Below, one piece after another: positions 55,587 to 64,000 of a DNA stretch of 64,000 bases. The stretch is from Labrys sedimenti. GTDB taxonomy: Bacteria; Pseudomonadota; Alphaproteobacteria; Rhizobiales; Labraceae. The stretch's first letter is position 1; each line of letters starts with the position of its first letter. The position numbers were made by a program, and so were the translations under genes. The DNA lies in contig NZ_JAXOUF010000005.1 of NCBI RefSeq assembly GCF_034424805.1, positions 1 to 64,000 on the forward strand, in the 5' to 3' direction. The notes under the pieces are model-generated. The model worked only from the letters and a program-made list of their open reading frames with translations, made no database searches and had not been told where the DNA came from.

Positions 55587-57620
55587 TCAGGCGACGGCCG
55601 GCTGCCCGCCCGGCAATACCGGTGTTCCTTGTGATCCCGGGCTCACCTGTGAGCCCGGGATCACCACGGTCTGCATTCCGTCCGCGAAGCGGATGCCGGC
55701 GGCCTGCAGGGCGACCTCGATGCGCTTATAGGCCTCGGCCCGCACGTCGAACTGCTTGCCCGGCGCGGTCTGGAACTTGCAGCGGAAGATCTTGATGCCG
55801 GGATCGATGCGGTAGAGCTTGGCTTTCAGCGGCTCGCGGATCAGCGGGCCGATATCGGGATCGGCCTGCATTCCTTCGCCCACCTTCTTGATGAGCTTGC
55901 GCACCTGTTCGGAATCCACGCCCACCGGCAGCGGCAGGTTGAACTTCTCGATCACCCAATCGCGCGAATTGTTGCGCACCGTGCCGAGCGAACCATAGGG
56001 CACGAAATGCAATGGGCCATTGTGGTGGCGCAGCGCGACGGTACGCAGGGTGATTCGCTCCACCGTGCCCTTGGTGCTCGATCCGCTCTCGATATATTCG
56101 CCGATGCGGAAGACGTCCTCGACCAGATAGAAGATGCCGGCGATGATGTCGCGCACCAGAGCCTGGGCCCCGAAGCCGACGGCGAGGCCGAGCACGCCGG
56201 CGCCGGCCAGCAGCGGGGTGATCTCGATACCCAGCGTCCACAGGGCGGAGAGCACCAGCAGCACCAGGAGCACGATGGCGCTGGTCATGCGCAGCAAGGG
56301 CAGCAGGGTGCGCAGGCGCGCATTGGGGCCGGGCTCGGCATGCGGGTCGAAGGGCCCGATGGCACGCAGGCGCCGATCGATCAATTCGCGGATGGCGACC
56401 CAGCCGACATTGACCACGAGCGCCAGGCCGGCGACGCCGAGCAGGTGCAGCACGAAGCGCATCAGCGGACTGTCGCTGCCCGCCATGTTGCGCATCGGCG
56501 CGTCCAGGGCAAGGAGGGCGGCGGCGATGCCGGTGAGCACCACGACATAGCGCGACAGCGCCAGCACGATGTTCGGCAGCAGGCCGGCACCGATGGTGTT
56601 GCCGTCCGGCGTCACCTCCTCGGGCCAGAAGAAGAACACCCAACGCCTGAGCCGCATCTGCACCGCCGCGACGATGGCCAGGATCGCCAGCAACGTCGCG
56701 AGCGTCGAGCCGGCCGCCAGCCAGACGCCGTAGATACCGAGGATCAGCGCGGCGGCGAGAAAGCCATAGGGAAATCGCGGCAGCAGCCGGCCGCTTGCCC
56801 TGACGACGGCCCGGCTCCGTCTCAACCCGGTCAGAACGCCGGCCAGCACGATCACCGTGATCAGAGTGGCGGCGATCACCCGCACCGTTGAAGCCGCATG
56901 CGGCGCGCCGGCGACATATTCCAGGAGTTCGGGCAGGAGATGGCTGAGGGCGAGCAGGAAGCCCATGCCGACAAAGGCAGCCACGAAGCGCTTGGCCCGG
57001 GCGGGGTCGATGTCGCCGAGCCGCAATTGCGGATGGCCGGGCGCGGCAATGATGTCCGCCATGAGCCAGGCCAGGCGCACGAACACGATGAGCAGGATCG
57101 AGGCGATCACGAAGCCGTCGAAACCGGACGGCCAATCGAAATAAGCGGCGGCGCCGACAATGGCCACCACGAACAGGACCAGGCCAAAAGCCCGCAGGCC
57201 GAGGCGCCGCATGGCGAGGCTGAAAGCCTCGCGGCGGCTCGTGACGGCAGCCGCCTCCAGCGCGATCACCGCCGGCGTGGCATAGGTCCAATAGAGCCAT
57301 TCGGCCCCCGCGCCGACGATGAGCAGGATGAGGCCATAAGTCAGCGTGACGATGCCGTTGCCGGTCGGCATCGCGGTGGAGACGTCCGAGGCAAGGCGGG
57401 CGAATTCGCCGGGTGCCAGGGTGAGACTGTTGGCAATGCCGGAGAGACGATGCTTGGCAGCCTGCAGCAGGCTGGCCACGAAGGCCGAAAGCTGCCCCTG
57501 CGGGACCGTCTGGTCCTGGATCAGCGCGGCAGCGGCGAGCGTTTCCGCTTGCGCCCGCTGCAGGACCAGGCTGGCAATCGAAGCGCCTGCCAGGATAGAA
57601 AGGATGCTGCGTATCCTCAT
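55587..57620 (-). CDS. MscS-family mechanosensitive channel
   Basis: A 677-residue membrane protein. A signal peptide (MRIRSILSILAGASIASLVL, QRAQA) is followed by about ten membrane helices. The MscS core is near the C-terminus: GAGVLGLAVGFGAQALVRDI as the pore-lining TM3, then IIAGIFYLVEDVFRIGEYIE, GTVERITLRTVALRHHNGPL and VPYGSLGTVRN. The architecture resembles large MscS homologues (YbdG/YnaI/MscM-like). The ATG overlaps the stop of the 2Fe-2S membrane protein (ATGA), suggesting joint expression. Confidence 0.92.
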   Translation of the reverse strand: MRIRSILSILAGASIASLVLQRAQAETLAAAALIQDQTVPQGQLSAFVASLLQAAKHRLSGIANSLTLAPGEFARLASDVSTAMPTGNGIVTLTYGLILLIVGAGAEWLYWTYATPAVIALEAAAVTSRREAFSLAMRRLGLRAFGLVLFVVAIVGAAAYFDWPSGFDGFVIASILLIVFVRLAWLMADIIAAPGHPQLRLGDIDPARAKRFVAAFVGMGFLLALSHLLPELLEYVAGAPHAASTVRVIAATLITVIVLAGVLTGLRRSRAVVRASGRLLPRFPYGFLAAALILGIYGVWLAAGSTLATLLAILAIVAAVQMRLRRWVFFFWPEEVTPDGNTIGAGLLPNIVLALSRYVVVLTGIAAALLALDAPMRNMAGSDSPLMRFVLHLLGVAGLALVVNVGWVAIRELIDRRLRAIGPFDPHAEPGPNARLRTLLPLLRMTSAIVLLVLLVLSALWTLGIEITPLLAGAGVLGLAVGFGAQALVRDIIAGIFYLVEDVFRIGEYIESGSSTKGTVERITLRTVALRHHNGPLHFVPYGSLGTVRNNSRDWVIEKFNLPLPVGVDSEQVRKLIKKVGEGMQADPDIGPLIREPLKAKLYRIDPGIKIFRCKFQTAPGKQFDVRAEAYKRIEVALQAAGIRFADGMQTVVIPGSQVSPGSQGTPVLPGGQPAVA

Positions 57621-58783
57621 GGCGCGGCCTGAGACGCGATGGGTTGCGATATGGCCCCGCCGGCCGAAGCCGCCGTCCAGCCCGCAGGATCGCGTGCCGC
57701 GGTGACGTCGGCATGGGCCGGACGCAGGCGGCTGATCGAAACGGACTCACCCAGCAATCGGGCCTGGCAGGCCAGGCGCTGGCCGGCACCGGCATGAATG
57801 CGCGCAAGCGTCGCCCGTTCGTCGACACCGATCGGCGACAGATTGGCCTCCCCTTCGTCGACGGCGACCACGCAGGTCCCGCACCGGCCGCGGCCCCCAC
57901 AGACATGGGCATGGGGAATGCCGCTGGACAGGCTGATCTCGAGCAGGGAGAGGCCGGGCCGTCCCTGGGCGAGAAGATTGCCGTCATAATGCACGCCGAC
58001 CACTCGCTGCCGGTTCTTCAGCACACGGCTCAGCATCACACCGCAGGCCAACAGCACCAGGCCGGCATAGGCCAGCAGGGTGGCGTCGCGGATAGTGGCA
58101 ATCTCGGCCTGCGCCGCGCCGAAACGCCCCATGCTGGCAGCGATCGCCGCCTGCCATTCGGGCTCGGCGGCAAGCCTGGCCATGGCATCCTTGCCGCCCT
58201 GCACGAAGCCGAGCAGGGCGGCCACCGGCAGGATGAAGAACAGCGGCGTCAGGATCAGGCCGAGGCGCCGCCAGACCGGCTTGAGCACCAGCCAGGTATA
58301 GAGCCCCACCGCGCCATGCACCCAGACCACAACCACGGCGAGCACCTGCAAGAGGGCATTGGCCGGGGCGAAATGCCAGTAGGCCGCCAGCACCAGGCCG
58401 AAATCGGGCTTGAAGCCCGCATCGATCAGGCTGAACACCTGTGCGAACAGGATGTGGTTGATCAAAAGGGGCGTGGCGAGCAGGCCCAGCACGATCTGCA
58501 CCCAGTCCGTGCGCGACAAGGCCAGGCTCCGCCGCTTGGCAATCGCCATGAGGCCGAGGACGCCATGCACCGCTGCCGCGGCCGACAGCAGCGCCAGGCC
58601 CGGCATGGTGCGCCAGGGCAATTGCAGAAACGGCTTGGCCTGCTCCATGGCCTCGATGGAGATCAGGCCGAGGGCCGCGTTGACGAGGTGCATCGTCACG
58701 AAGACGAGCAGTACGAGCCCGGCGATCAGCCGCAGCCGTCGCTGCAGCGGGCGCATGTGCTGGGAAAGGGGAAGCGCCGACAA
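57617..58783 (-). CDS. Membrane protein with C-terminal 2Fe-2S ferredoxin domain
   Basis: A 388-residue protein. Residues about 15-265 have about six to seven membrane helices with several histidines suited to heme (FVTMHLVNAALG, AAVHGVLGLM, VWVHGAVGLY), like a succinate-dehydrogenase cytochrome b fold. Residues about 270-355 form a ferredoxin: HVCGGRGRCGTCVVAVDEG (C-x5-C-x2-C) and QRLACQARLL. The same module precedes class III adenylate cyclase domains in many alphaproteobacterial proteins, but here no cyclase follows; the tail is short and low-complexity. TTG 58783 is the longest start; ATG 58756 is possible. It is coupled to the MscS gene. Confidence 0.82.
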   Translation of the reverse strand: MSALPLSQHMRPLQRRLRLIAGLVLLVFVTMHLVNAALGLISIEAMEQAKPFLQLPWRTMPGLALLSAAAAVHGVLGLMAIAKRRSLALSRTDWVQIVLGLLATPLLINHILFAQVFSLIDAGFKPDFGLVLAAYWHFAPANALLQVLAVVVVWVHGAVGLYTWLVLKPVWRRLGLILTPLFFILPVAALLGFVQGGKDAMARLAAEPEWQAAIAASMGRFGAAQAEIATIRDATLLAYAGLVLLACGVMLSRVLKNRQRVVGVHYDGNLLAQGRPGLSLLEISLSSGIPHAHVCGGRGRCGTCVVAVDEGEANLSPIGVDERATLARIHAGAGQRLACQARLLGESVSISRLRPAHADVTAARDPAGWTAASAGGAISQPIASQAAP

Positions 58784-59286
58784 GGGACCCGCCTGCCGCT
58801 TGAGTTCAGTGCCGCCATCATCCTACGAAATCCGTAAGATTCAATCTCGGCGATGACGCCTTTTCCTGGGAGCGCGGAATGCTGCAAAGGAAGGCCGCTG
58901 GCGACGATGCCGCCGGGCTGCAGCAGGCCAGCCGCCACCGGCGGCAGCCAGAGCACCGTCTCCGCATCGACCTCCGCATAATTGGTCTCGATGTCGGCAT
59001 GCACCAGCGCGGCGCCGATGCCGGCGAAGCGGGCGGCGGTTTCCCGGATTTCGCCGAGCACCAGGTCTTCCTCGGAGGGGATCGAGCTCTTGTGCGCCCC
59101 GAGCGCCCGGTCGAAGGCGACGATGCGGCGGCCAGGCAATCTTTCACGCAGATGGTCGAAAGTCCGCCCATTGCCGAGCCCGAGTTCAAGCACCGGGCCG
59201 GGCAGGCCAGCGACGAGGCCGCAGACATGGTCGAGCACGTCGCGCTGGGCGCTCACCCGGCGGATGAAGCTGTCGAGCCGGCTCAC
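58726..59286 (-). CDS. Class I SAM-dependent methyltransferase
   Basis: A 186-residue protein. VSRLDSFIRRVSAQRDVLDH leads to the SAM-binding motif VLELGLGNGRTFDHLRERLP, then RIVAFDRALGAHKSSIPSEE. The GTG start overlaps the GT4 stop (GTGA). Its 3' end overlaps the start of the 2Fe-2S gene by 31-58 bases depending on the start used there. Its position in the glycan cluster suggests methylation of a sugar or lipid, but relatives are mostly uncharacterised. Confidence 0.8.
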   Translation of the reverse strand: MSRLDSFIRRVSAQRDVLDHVCGLVAGLPGPVLELGLGNGRTFDHLRERLPGRRIVAFDRALGAHKSSIPSEEDLVLGEIRETAARFAGIGAALVHADIETNYAEVDAETVLWLPPVAAGLLQPGGIVASGLPLQHSALPGKGVIAEIESYGFRRMMAALNSSGRRVPCRRFPFPSTCARCSDGCG

Positions 59287-60581
59287 GGGCGCTGCTCCGC
59301 CAGCACCGGCGCCGGCACGGCGGCCGCACGAGGCCCCGCCAGCACGCCATCGAACTTGCCGGCCAGTACCGCAATGCCCGCTTCGAAGGAAAAAGCCTCG
59401 CGCACGCGCCGATAGGCACCCTCGCCCAGGCGCTGGCGCAAGGCCGGATCCGTGGCCAGGGTCCACAGCCCCCCGGCGAGGGCCGCCGGATCGCCCGGCG
59501 GTACCAGCAGCCCTTCCTCGCCCTCCCGCACGAATTCCGGCACCCCTGCGAAACGCGTGGAAAGGATGGGCAGGGCCTGCGTCGACGCTTCCATGATCAC
59601 GTTGGGCAGCCCGTCGCGGTCACCGCTTTCGCCTTCCTTGCAGGGCAGCACGAACAGGTCGGCGGCACGCAGGGCCTCGATCACCTCGCCTTGCGCCAGC
59701 CCCCCGCGCCAGATGATGCGATCGGCCAGGCCGAGCCGCTCGGCCTGGGCCTGCAGCGCCTTGCGCAATTCGCCGCCGCCGATATGGGTGAGGCGCCAAG
59801 AGAGGCTCGGGGGCAGTTGCGCCAGCGCCGTGAGCAGGTCATCGAAGCCCTTCTTGGCGACGGCGCGCCCCACCGTGACGAATTCGACCGGCGCTTCGGC
59901 ATTGCTGCCGTCGCGCCACGGCCGTTCGGCCGGCGGCGCGGGAAAGCGGCCGAGATCGAGGCCGTGATAGACGAGGCTGACCCGATCGGGATCATCCGCC
60001 GGCGCGAGGCGCTGCAGGGCCTCGACCCCGCCGCGCGTGCAGGTGACGCCCCATTGGCTGTCGGCGATCTTTTCGCGCTTCTCCCAATCCGTGGTGGTCC
60101 AGATATCCTTGGCGTGCGCGGAGAAAGAGAAGGTCCGCCCGGTCAGCAGGGCGGCATAGCGCGCCACCGAGGCCGGCGTGTGCAGGAAATGCACATGGAT
60201 ATGGCGGATGGCCGGATCGAGCTCCCGCGCCATCACCAGGGCCTGGCCGAGGCGGCGGCCGCGGCTGGCGCTGAAATCGCGCCGGAGATCGCGCAGGAAC
60301 AATCCCATCAGCTTGAAAAGCCTGGGACGCCTGAGGGCACTGAGCGCGCCCCTCAGCACCCGCAGCGGCGCCTGATGCAGATATTCGGGCAAATAGACCG
60401 GTCGAGCCTTGATCTGCTGGTTCAGCATGTGCACCGCCCCGTCCGTCGGCTGGCGCAGCGACCAGATCTCGAAGGCAAAGCCCGCCTGCTCCAGCGCCAG
60501 GATCTCCTGGGCGATGAAAGTCTCGGACAGGCGGGGATAGCCCTTGACGACGATGGCGATGGGAGAGCGGGTGGAAGACAT
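59283..60581 (-). CDS. Glycosyltransferase family 4 protein
   Basis: A 432-residue GT-B enzyme of the colanic-acid/WcaL-like group: AIVVKGYPRLSETFIAQEIL is the N-terminal signature, HVHFLHTPASVARYAALLTG and FSAHAKDIW follow, and the C-terminal donor site has VGRAVAKKGFDDLLTALAQL, IGGGELRKAL and KEGESGDRDGLPNVIMEA. ATG 60581 was chosen at MSSTRSPIAIVVKG. It is followed by the methyltransferase (GTGA overlap) and preceded by the MurG-like gene 55 bp upstream. Confidence 0.9.
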   Translation of the reverse strand: MSSTRSPIAIVVKGYPRLSETFIAQEILALEQAGFAFEIWSLRQPTDGAVHMLNQQIKARPVYLPEYLHQAPLRVLRGALSALRRPRLFKLMGLFLRDLRRDFSASRGRRLGQALVMARELDPAIRHIHVHFLHTPASVARYAALLTGRTFSFSAHAKDIWTTTDWEKREKIADSQWGVTCTRGGVEALQRLAPADDPDRVSLVYHGLDLGRFPAPPAERPWRDGSNAEAPVEFVTVGRAVAKKGFDDLLTALAQLPPSLSWRLTHIGGGELRKALQAQAERLGLADRIIWRGGLAQGEVIEALRAADLFVLPCKEGESGDRDGLPNVIMEASTQALPILSTRFAGVPEFVREGEEGLLVPPGDPAALAGGLWTLATDPALRQRLGEGAYRRVREAFSFEAGIAVLAGKFDGVLAGPRAAAVPAPVLAEQRP

Positions 60582-60636
60582 CAAGATCCGTTGGGGAGAA
60601 GCCGGGTCGGAGACAACCCGTGCACCCGGCGAAAGG

Positions 60637-61911
60637 TCAGGTCCCGGCCACACGGCCGAGCGGGACGGCATTCAGCCTGGCCTCGAACCAGGGCGTCGCC
60701 AATTGCTCGATACGGTCGAGGCCCTCGAGCAGATGCGGCAAGAAGGCCTTGGACGGCAAGGGCTGGTTGGGCAGGTTGCGGATGGCCTGCGCCATCTCCA
60801 GCGGATCGCGGCGAGCGCCCGGATTGAGGTTGTTGCCGTCGAGCATGGAGACCAGCCCGAGGCGGGTGGCGTGCTCGGCGCGGATCGTCTGTTCGCGCCG
60901 GGGCGTGGTGCGCGGCACGATCAGCGCCCGTTTGTCGAGCGAGAGGATCTCGCAGAAGGTGTTGTAGCCGCCCATCGAGACGATGCCCTGGGCCTTCACC
61001 ATCAGATGCTCGATCTTAGCGTCGAAGGTGATGGCATCGACATTGGGCAGGCGGGCGATACGTTCCATGAAGGGACCACGCCGGTCGCGGGCGACGAACG
61101 GCCCGAATACCAGTAAAGCCGGCGTCGGAATGCCGGGATCGCGCTCATAGGCGGAGAGCACCCAGTCGACCAGTTCATGCCCGTCGCCGCCGCCGCCGGT
61201 GGTGACCAGCACGAAGGGGCCCTTGGTCAGCCTGGGATAGCGGATCAATTGCGGCTGGGGTGGCAGTTCGCGGCGCAGGAAGCCGGTATAGACGATGCGC
61301 CGGTGGACATGCTCGGGCAGGTCGAGTCCGGCCAGCGGCTCGTAGATCTCGCGCAGGCCATAGACCCAGATGTCGTCGTAATAGCGCACGAGCGCGTCGA
61401 CGGCGCCCTTGCGCTCCCATTCGGGGGCTAGCACCGAGGGTTCGTCCATCACGTCGCGCACGCCGAGCACGATCCGGGCGCCGGCCCGGCGCAGTTCCTC
61501 GAGCGCCGGCAGCAATTCGCCGCGGAAACCGGTAGGTTCCTTGTCTACGATCACCAAGTCCGGCTTCAATGCGCGGGCCGTCTGCAGGATGATGCCCTCG
61601 CGCATCGCCACCGCTTCGTCGAGCGACAGGTTGAGGCTGAGCGTGGTGTAGTTGCCGTCGGCATGTTTGACCACGCCCGGTACGCGCACATAGTCGACCC
61701 CGTCGCCGAATTCGAAGCTGCCGATTACCGGCGAGCCGGAGATGATGACGATCGAGGCGTCGGGGTGGCGTTCGACCAGGCGATTGGCGATGGCCCGCGA
61801 GCGCCTGAGATGGCCGAGGCCGAACGTATCATGGCTGTAGATCATCACGCGCGGGCCGCCGGAGCTGCGTTGCGCGCGACGGGACATTCCCGGCCCGGGC
61901 TGATGCAACAT
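60637..61911 (-). CDS. MurG/GT28-like glycosyltransferase
   Basis: A 424-residue protein. VMIYSHDTFGLGHLRRSRAI and SIVIISGSPV mark the N-terminal domain. VLVTTGGGGDGHELVDWVLS and VSMGGYNTFCEILSLDKRAL lie in the C-terminal nucleotide-sugar domain. It is related to the N-terminal domain of the fusion protein at 32351 but has no deacetylase. It heads the minus-strand glycan operon and is divergent from a large ABC exporter across a 348-bp gap. Its donor and acceptor are unknown. Confidence 0.85.
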   Translation of the reverse strand: MLHQPGPGMSRRAQRSSGGPRVMIYSHDTFGLGHLRRSRAIANRLVERHPDASIVIISGSPVIGSFEFGDGVDYVRVPGVVKHADGNYTTLSLNLSLDEAVAMREGIILQTARALKPDLVIVDKEPTGFRGELLPALEELRRAGARIVLGVRDVMDEPSVLAPEWERKGAVDALVRYYDDIWVYGLREIYEPLAGLDLPEHVHRRIVYTGFLRRELPPQPQLIRYPRLTKGPFVLVTTGGGGDGHELVDWVLSAYERDPGIPTPALLVFGPFVARDRRGPFMERIARLPNVDAITFDAKIEHLMVKAQGIVSMGGYNTFCEILSLDKRALIVPRTTPRREQTIRAEHATRLGLVSMLDGNNLNPGARRDPLEMAQAIRNLPNQPLPSKAFLPHLLEGLDRIEQLATPWFEARLNAVPLGRVAGT

Positions 61912-62259
61912 GACGACTAGCCCCCCGAGCCTTTGCTGGATGCTCTACGCATTAATACCCATTTCGATCCTGATCGATGCCGTATGGCGGCTCGCGCCAA
62001 ACAGCACGGCCAGCCAAGCGGCGCAGCCACCGGCCGATACCACTTTAAGTTCATCATAAACATACCGCGTCGCAGCGACAACGGGCAGATGGCGGCATTC
62101 TCAGTGTCGTGAACGCCTTGCCAGCCCCGACAGCGCGACACATAAGCATGAACGCTAAACATGGTTATGTAACAAGCTTTTGTCAGCTAACATGGCAGCC
62201 TCGTTGACGGATGGCCTGCAAGCTCCTACTTCCACGACACTGGAAACAGGTGTCACCCG
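61912..62259. promoter_or_regulatory. 348-bp divergent region between glycosyltransferase and ABC exporter
   Basis: No gene is seen. AT-rich elements include GCATTAATACCC (61949-61960; minus-strand -10-like TATTAAT) and TTTAAGTTCATCATAAACAT (62044-62063), with GGTTATGTAACAAGCTTTTG near 62163 toward the exporter. No clear operator dyad stands out. Confidence 0.45.
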
Positions 62260-64000
62260 TTGGACCCTAGCCTCTTTCGATATGTCTGGCGGCACTCGCG
62301 CGGCGAGCAGATCTTCCTGCTGCTGGTGATTCTTGCGTCCTTGCCTTTCTATTGGATCTCGCTGGAAGTCCCCAAGCACATCGTCAACCAGGCGATCCAG
62401 GGCGGCGCCTTCGAGGGCGGCAAGCAGACCGCGCGCCTGTTCGAAATGTCGCTTTCCCTGCCCGATTTCCTCGGCGGCACCACCTGGCGGGTCTTCGACG
62501 GCATCGAGCTCACGCGGGTCCCCTTCCTGTTCGCCCTCAGCCTGTGGTTCCTGGTGCTGGTGCTGATCAATGGCGCCTTCAAATATGTCATCAACATTCG
62601 CAAAGGCATCTTGGGCGAGCGCATGCTGCGGCGCCTGCGCTTCGATCTCTTCTCGATCCTGATGCGTTTCCGGCCTGAGGACATCGCCCCGCTGAAGCCA
62701 GCCGAGGTCGCCGGCATGATCAAGGACGAGGTCGACCCGATCGGTGGCTTCATCGGCGACGCCTTCATCCAGCCGATCTTCCTGATCACGCAGGCCGGCA
62801 CCGCCCTGCTCTTCATCATGATGCAGAGCCCGAGCCTGGGCCTGGCCGCCCTCGTCGTCGTGCTGGCCCAGGCGATCATCATCCCGATCCTGCGGCGCGA
62901 ACAGATCCGCCTCGGCCGCGAGCGCCAATTGGCGTCACGCCAGCTCGCGGGACGAATCGGCGAGGCGATCGAAACGGCGCCGGCCTTGCACACTTTCGGC
63001 GCCACGCGCTATGTCGAGGCCGAAATCGGTGACCGGCTCGGCGGCCTCTACAGGATTCGTGCCGACCTGTTCCGCCGCAAATTCGCGGTCAAGTTCCTCA
63101 ACAACCTCCTGGCCCAGCTCACGCCCTTCATCTTTTATGCGGCAGGCGGCTATTTCGCCTTGATCGGCACCGTGAGCATCGGCTCCCTGGTTGCCGTGAT
63201 CAATGCCTACAAGGATCTTCCTGCCCCCATCAACGACCTCATCACCTGGGACCAGCAGCGCCAGGACGTGCAGGTCAAATATGAGCAGGTCTCGGCACAG
63301 TTCTCGCCGGAACGCCTGCTGCCCCCGGCCAATGGCAAGGCCAAGGAAATTCCGCCCGCCGACACGCCGATCCAGCTCACCTCGGTGAGCGTGCAGGATG
63401 CCCGCGGCGTCTCGCTGCTCGACCGCCTCTCCCTCACCCTGGAACGGCCTGGCCATATCGCCCTGGTCGGGCCGGCCGGGGCAGGCCGCGATATCCTGGC
63501 CCGCATCCTCGGGCGCCAGTTCCTGGCCTATCAGGGCAGCGTGACGATCGGCGAAGCCGAGATCTCGTCCTTCTCCGACCTCGAACTCAGCCAGATCCTG
63601 TCCTTCGTCGGCCCCGATCCCCTGCTCTCGCCCGGCTCGATCCGCGACAACATCCTGTTCGCCGCCCAGCGCCGCCCGCCCTCCCTCGGCGACATTTCGG
63701 TGCTGGTGTCCGACAATGTGCAATACAAAACCTTCCTGGAGGCTCGCCGCTCCGGCAATCCCCTGGTCTCCGCCGACGCCGACTGGACGGACTACCAGGC
63801 TCTCGGCGTGGCCGGCCCCCAGGAGGTCGATGCGGCGATTCGCAGGGCACTCGACGCTGCCGGCGCCTTCGCGGACATCAACCGCTTCGGTGTACGTGGC
63901 CGCTTCGACGACAGCCACAGCGACGCCTTCCTCGAGCCTTTCGTGCGGGCACGCCAGGTCGTCCGCGAGCGCCTGGCAAGCAAGGGCATGTCCCATCTGG
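62260..64000 (+). CDS. ABC exporter with membrane domain and degenerate ATP-binding domain, partial
   Basis: 580 codons are in the window and the frame is still open at its end. The start is TTG 62260, because a stop lies upstream and the next in-frame Met is about 55 residues in. Residues 1-about 360 are an ABC membrane domain (QIFLLLVILASLPFYWISLE; TPFIFYAAGGYFALIGTVSI). The nucleotide-binding domain starts near 375. Its Walker A reads GPAGAGRD (404-411), with Arg for the catalytic Lys and Asp for Ser/Thr, and the Q-loop region reads SFVGPDPLLSPGSIRDNI without the usual Gln. The rest lies beyond the window. It may be a tandem or regulated exporter for the divergent glycan cluster. Confidence 0.8.
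   Translation, partial: MDPSLFRYVWRHSRGEQIFLLLVILASLPFYWISLEVPKHIVNQAIQGGAFEGGKQTARLFEMSLSLPDFLGGTTWRVFDGIELTRVPFLFALSLWFLVLVLINGAFKYVINIRKGILGERMLRRLRFDLFSILMRFRPEDIAPLKPAEVAGMIKDEVDPIGGFIGDAFIQPIFLITQAGTALLFIMMQSPSLGLAALVVVLAQAIIIPILRREQIRLGRERQLASRQLAGRIGEAIETAPALHTFGATRYVEAEIGDRLGGLYRIRADLFRRKFAVKFLNNLLAQLTPFIFYAAGGYFALIGTVSIGSLVAVINAYKDLPAPINDLITWDQQRQDVQVKYEQVSAQFSPERLLPPANGKAKEIPPADTPIQLTSVSVQDARGVSLLDRLSLTLERPGHIALVGPAGAGRDILARILGRQFLAYQGSVTIGEAEISSFSDLELSQILSFVGPDPLLSPGSIRDNILFAAQRRPPSLGDISVLVSDNVQYKTFLEARRSGNPLVSADADWTDYQALGVAGPQEVDAAIRRALDAAGAFADINRFGVRGRFDDSHSDAFLEPFVRARQVVRERLASKGMSHL

Noticed and set aside
55726..57987. 753-codon minus-strand frame overlapping the MscS gene in another frame
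   Set aside because: Arg/Ala/Pro-rich translation without domain motifs; the MscS frame carries the conserved pore motif.

Overview
The window is high-GC DNA with dense gene packing, many ATGA or GTGA start/stop overlaps and several families of palindromic intergenic repeats. Gene content points to an alphaproteobacterium of the order Hyphomicrobiales (Rhizobiales): a rhizobial-type rhamnose locus (rhaSTPQ, rhaK, rhaR, and rhaD as an aldolase/dehydrogenase fusion), DUF459-type SGNH proteins, kdsD next to ccmAB, and the CGAAAACCGG...TTTTCGG and CATTGCGAGCG...GCTCGCAATG repeats common in that order. The genus cannot be fixed from sequence alone. No rRNA, tRNA or CRISPR array was seen.

Layout. 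1-6.8 kb: a truncated SDR gene divergent from a LysR regulator, then kdsD-ccmA-ccmB, a lytic transglycosylase, an SGNH hydrolase and a LysE exporter. 6.9-13.2 kb: gltD and gltB (glutamate synthase). 13.7-31.1 kb: sugar catabolism. It holds a truncated vapC remnant, the rhaSTPQ ABC transporter, a small phosphatase, rhaK, a second Tat-type sugar-binding protein, a D-ribulokinase-like kinase, an inserted LacI / phytanoyl-CoA-dioxygenase-like / MFS module, then rhaR divergent from rhaD. 31.2-40.4 kb: two glycan genes (a GT4 enzyme and a glycosyltransferase-deacetylase fusion), then a four-gene peptide-type ABC importer. 40.4-44.5 kb: an ArsR-SRPBCC-MAPEG operon, a Zur-box-controlled COG0523 GTPase and a nucleotide-sugar dehydrogenase.

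44.6-51.9 kb is the most unusual part. A formamide operon (fmdA, an AmiS/UreI channel, fmdB) sits beside a signalling set: an OmpR-type response regulator, a soluble REC-histidine kinase hybrid, and an 878-residue protein that joins a complete NCS1 nucleobase-type transporter to a cysteine-rich segment and a histidine kinase. I infer a transporter-sensor phosphorelay that senses an amide, purine or pyrimidine-related nitrogen source and controls the formamide genes.

52.4-64 kb: a TetR regulator with two matching operator sites, two SDRs and a PmtA-like methyltransferase; an MscS channel coupled to a membrane 2Fe-2S protein; then a surface-glycan cluster (methyltransferase, GT4, MurG-like glycosyltransferase) divergent from a large ABC exporter that runs off the window and has a degenerate Walker A motif.

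Starts were chosen from family length, ribosome-binding sites and signal peptides; several are GTG or TTG. Functions of families are established knowledge. Operon logic and regulator-target links are inference unless a matching operator is described.
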